Part shown: positions 63,501 to 64,000 of the stretch, piece after piece
Layout of the letters: every line of letters starts with the position of its first letter
Numbering within the stretch: the stretch's first letter is position 1
NCBI GenBank assembly: GCA_015207195.1
Contig: JADEXJ010000008.1
Span: forward strand, 1 to 64,000
DNA: 64,000 bases
Source of the DNA: Pleurocapsales cyanobacterium LEGE 10410
Lineage (GTDB): Bacteria; Cyanobacteriota; Cyanobacteriia; Cyanobacteriales; Xenococcaceae
Direction: 5' to 3'
Position numbers and translations under genes: made by a program
Notes under the pieces: generated by a model
Told to the model about the DNA's origin: nothing
Database searches by the model: none
What the model saw: the letters and a program-made list of their open reading frames with translations, nothing else

Positions 63501-64000
63501 ATCCGCACCGATAGGGGTAATAGAAGTGGTGATGTCTATCTAGAAGCAGGTAGAGATGTTCGTGTTGCTGCATCAGTCGAGATGAATGGTGAGCAATACA
63601 GTATCTACGCGGGAGAAGACGGTGTAATTAGTGTTGCTCATCAGCAAAACAAGAAAGAAAATAAAAGAAGTCAATTTGTCATAGGTGATATAACTGGAAG
63701 CGGTACTTTAAATGAAGTATACGGTGAATATGCTTTCTTAGGTGGTGATGGTAAAAGTCCAAACCCAATCTGGGCAATAATCAAAGGTATTATTGATTCT
63801 TTAACATCTCCATCTTCACCACCAGCTAGACCGCCTCAAGTGGTTGACATCAATCCAGTTACAGGTAAACCATACCGAAATCCTGAAGAACGTCAATTGA
63901 ATGAAGACCTTTCAGAAGAACAACAAAACAGTCTCAGGAACATTATCAATAATGAAACATATTTAGAGCGTGTACGTGAGGATCAAGTTTACAATAATGG
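60585..64000 (+). CDS. giant HAF-repeat / beta-helix surface protein, 3' end outside the window
   Basis: An open frame runs from ATG 60585 to the window end (1138 codons, no stop). The first 230 residues are acidic and Ser/Asn-rich, without a signal peptide. Residues about 235-530 hold several HAF-type repeats, for example INDLNQIIGYNG and INNLGQIVGVTSDG. From about 540 there are many short beta-strands with Gly/Asn turns (GGEITFSGATTVDGNLTID), as in filamentous-haemagglutinin-like beta-helices. A proline-rich linker (SPSSPPARPPQ) and a charged segment with NPVTGKPYRNPEERQ begin near residue 1070, which may lead to a C-terminal effector or export domain not visible here. Confidence 0.85.
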   Translation, partial: MMTTDNIFGNDILSGDLNTSLVPELGTEDTSLGITPSEGSFSDPLNQELSLTKAEIVIDENENTIDNSSSFNNSSSLNSISLFSIDPLTGEANKSQVNNIDLSDTSFAPPQSELELLGGFGDVDGKNDVPLEIKDADGNVVETFSLTGEGQASLYRDEEYQYIFFSGVDETTKVDISSTSNIKFGDYIGDSLRIETAGSIEGGDIVLNEPDETGLVLKSGVESTKQTNSTNTILDGYEIVDLGNVELTDLNNLGQAVGHGSFNGGREKGFFYDGSELNIIDRYDSSRLYALNDSADLVGEHDGFNPFYTRNNQFIEPDPRTAGNAQFEFLRDLNNLGVAVGYLYTFTGDSFALFHQNGRGIMAGEENRAYGINDLNQIIGYNGTTNQSYLYYGGAITQLENLPGNNYSFAHDINNLGQIVGVTSDGNGNTEAFFYENGDMQSIGVETGVGSSQIGSKYFAYDIGINDQSQVVVTSSNSEPFLYQNNELTNLNDLIALEFSEAGWVLNSVKEINNQGQIIGQATFMGMNRGVILNPSLIASPNDDYINIGNISTFGDTVLLQGNEITLTGNAITTAGGEITFSGATTVDGNLTIDSSVIEDEVITGGGDITFTGTVNGSQNLTLKAGTGNILFSDVVGSNATFTNVAVEGAGSVTINKDLAVDGNLSLEVIDDVTTANLSAAGLVNISLGKVGDEVYPSTGNVTTGNINALGIEVLNNGNFTAGNLTTTDGDIDVISLNQLNVGQLTANNGAVDLISGTARITVNGTVQGDNGFIALAQQDIVTNEITSSKDAVILKSSQGAVTVNGTVTAFGDASLAAAGNVTVSAVTSNDEGVALISATGTVNFGGAISSMEDVTVASAQSLTIKQKIKAELGSIALGSTEGSVTVDVPLVTAIGVNIAAKQNVLTRRIRTYGGDVIIDAERGTATIKGKVNSRGGDISISALGRVRTKDIISRSGDVSVISDTGLARTGYIRTDRGNRSGDVYLEAGRDVRVAASVEMNGEQYSIYAGEDGVISVAHQQNKKENKRSQFVIGDITGSGTLNEVYGEYAFLGGDGKSPNPIWAIIKGIIDSLTSPSSPPARPPQVVDINPVTGKPYRNPEERQLNEDLSEEQQNSLRNIINNETYLERVREDQVYNN

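Noticed and set aside
62216-63508. Minus-strand frames of 62-100 codons
   Set aside because: They are shadows of the repetitive surface-protein gene, which stays open on the plus strand to the window end.

Overview
The window is chromosomal DNA from a cyanobacterium. Three things show this. The octamer GCGATCGC (HIP1) recurs throughout. Photosystem II genes (psb28, psbK, and the tail of a psbA gene) sit among housekeeping genes. Several families found mainly in cyanobacteria are present: a stand-alone PCP_red protein, DUF4327, HoxH/HypC of the bidirectional hydrogenase, a 4-hydroxybenzoate prenyltransferase for plastoquinone, and FtsH proteases of the thylakoid type. AT-rich spacers, dispersed palindromic repeats and heptamer tandem repeats suggest a fairly large, repeat-rich genome. 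I cannot name the genus.

Layout. 1-11 kb: alpha-amylase, PCP_red protein, Psb28-type protein, TIGR01777 epimerase, accA, an HD-GYP response regulator, an MnmC-like methyltransferase, tRNA-Met, a decayed IS4 transposase split by a palindromic repeat, exopolyphosphatase, and the plastoquinone prenyltransferase. 11-16 kb: psbK, a DUF4870 protein, a tiny membrane ORF, the last 21 codons and terminator of a lost psbA gene abutting leuC, and an ftsH. 16-21.7 kb: an unknown protein, a REC-GGDEF-EAL regulator, a YraN protein, an ATP-grasp enzyme and a flavin-binding PPOX protein. 21.7-26.5 kb: hoxH, two subunits typical of Na+-translocating N-ATPases (epsilon and AtpQ) and a CPA2-type antiporter. This block is bracketed by inverted copies of a 72-bp repeat and by copies of a TTGTACGGCTATA box. 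26.5-34 kb: accessory and stress genes, namely a phosphoribosyltransferase, a zinc-efflux ATPase with its ArsR/SmtB regulator and a clear operator, an acetyltransferase, two AraC regulators (one broken), and an SDR remnant. 34-43.9 kb: aldo/keto reductase, RRM protein, Nei glycosylase, ChaC-like protein, DUF3616 protein, hypC, DUF4327 plus a decayed copy of it, pentapeptide protein, carotenoid-type FAD oxidoreductase, SDR and folE. 43.9-60 kb: two giant paralogous membrane proteins, each built from about eight helical repeats and lying about 10 kb apart. Between them lie sbcD, tenA, an RluA-family protein without the usual catalytic Asp, aroC, a second ftsH, and a small envelope/stress cluster. 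60-64 kb: a Tn3 transposase fragment, then the first 1138 codons of a giant HAF-repeat/beta-helix surface protein that leaves the window.

Working together. hoxH (hydrogenase large subunit) and hypC (its maturation chaperone) are both present but 15 kb apart, and no other hox or hyp gene is in view. ziaA and ziaR form a zinc-responsive unit. psb28, psbK, ubiA, the two ftsH genes and possibly the PCP_red protein serve photosystem assembly, repair and electron transport. The points most worth following up are the hydrogenase/N-ATPase/antiporter block, the pair of repeat proteins, and the giant surface protein with switchable hairpins in front of it. The rest looks like ordinary core genes interspersed with remnants (IS4, Tn3, psbA tail, SDR, AraC, DUF4327) that repeatedly coincide with dispersed palindromic repeats.
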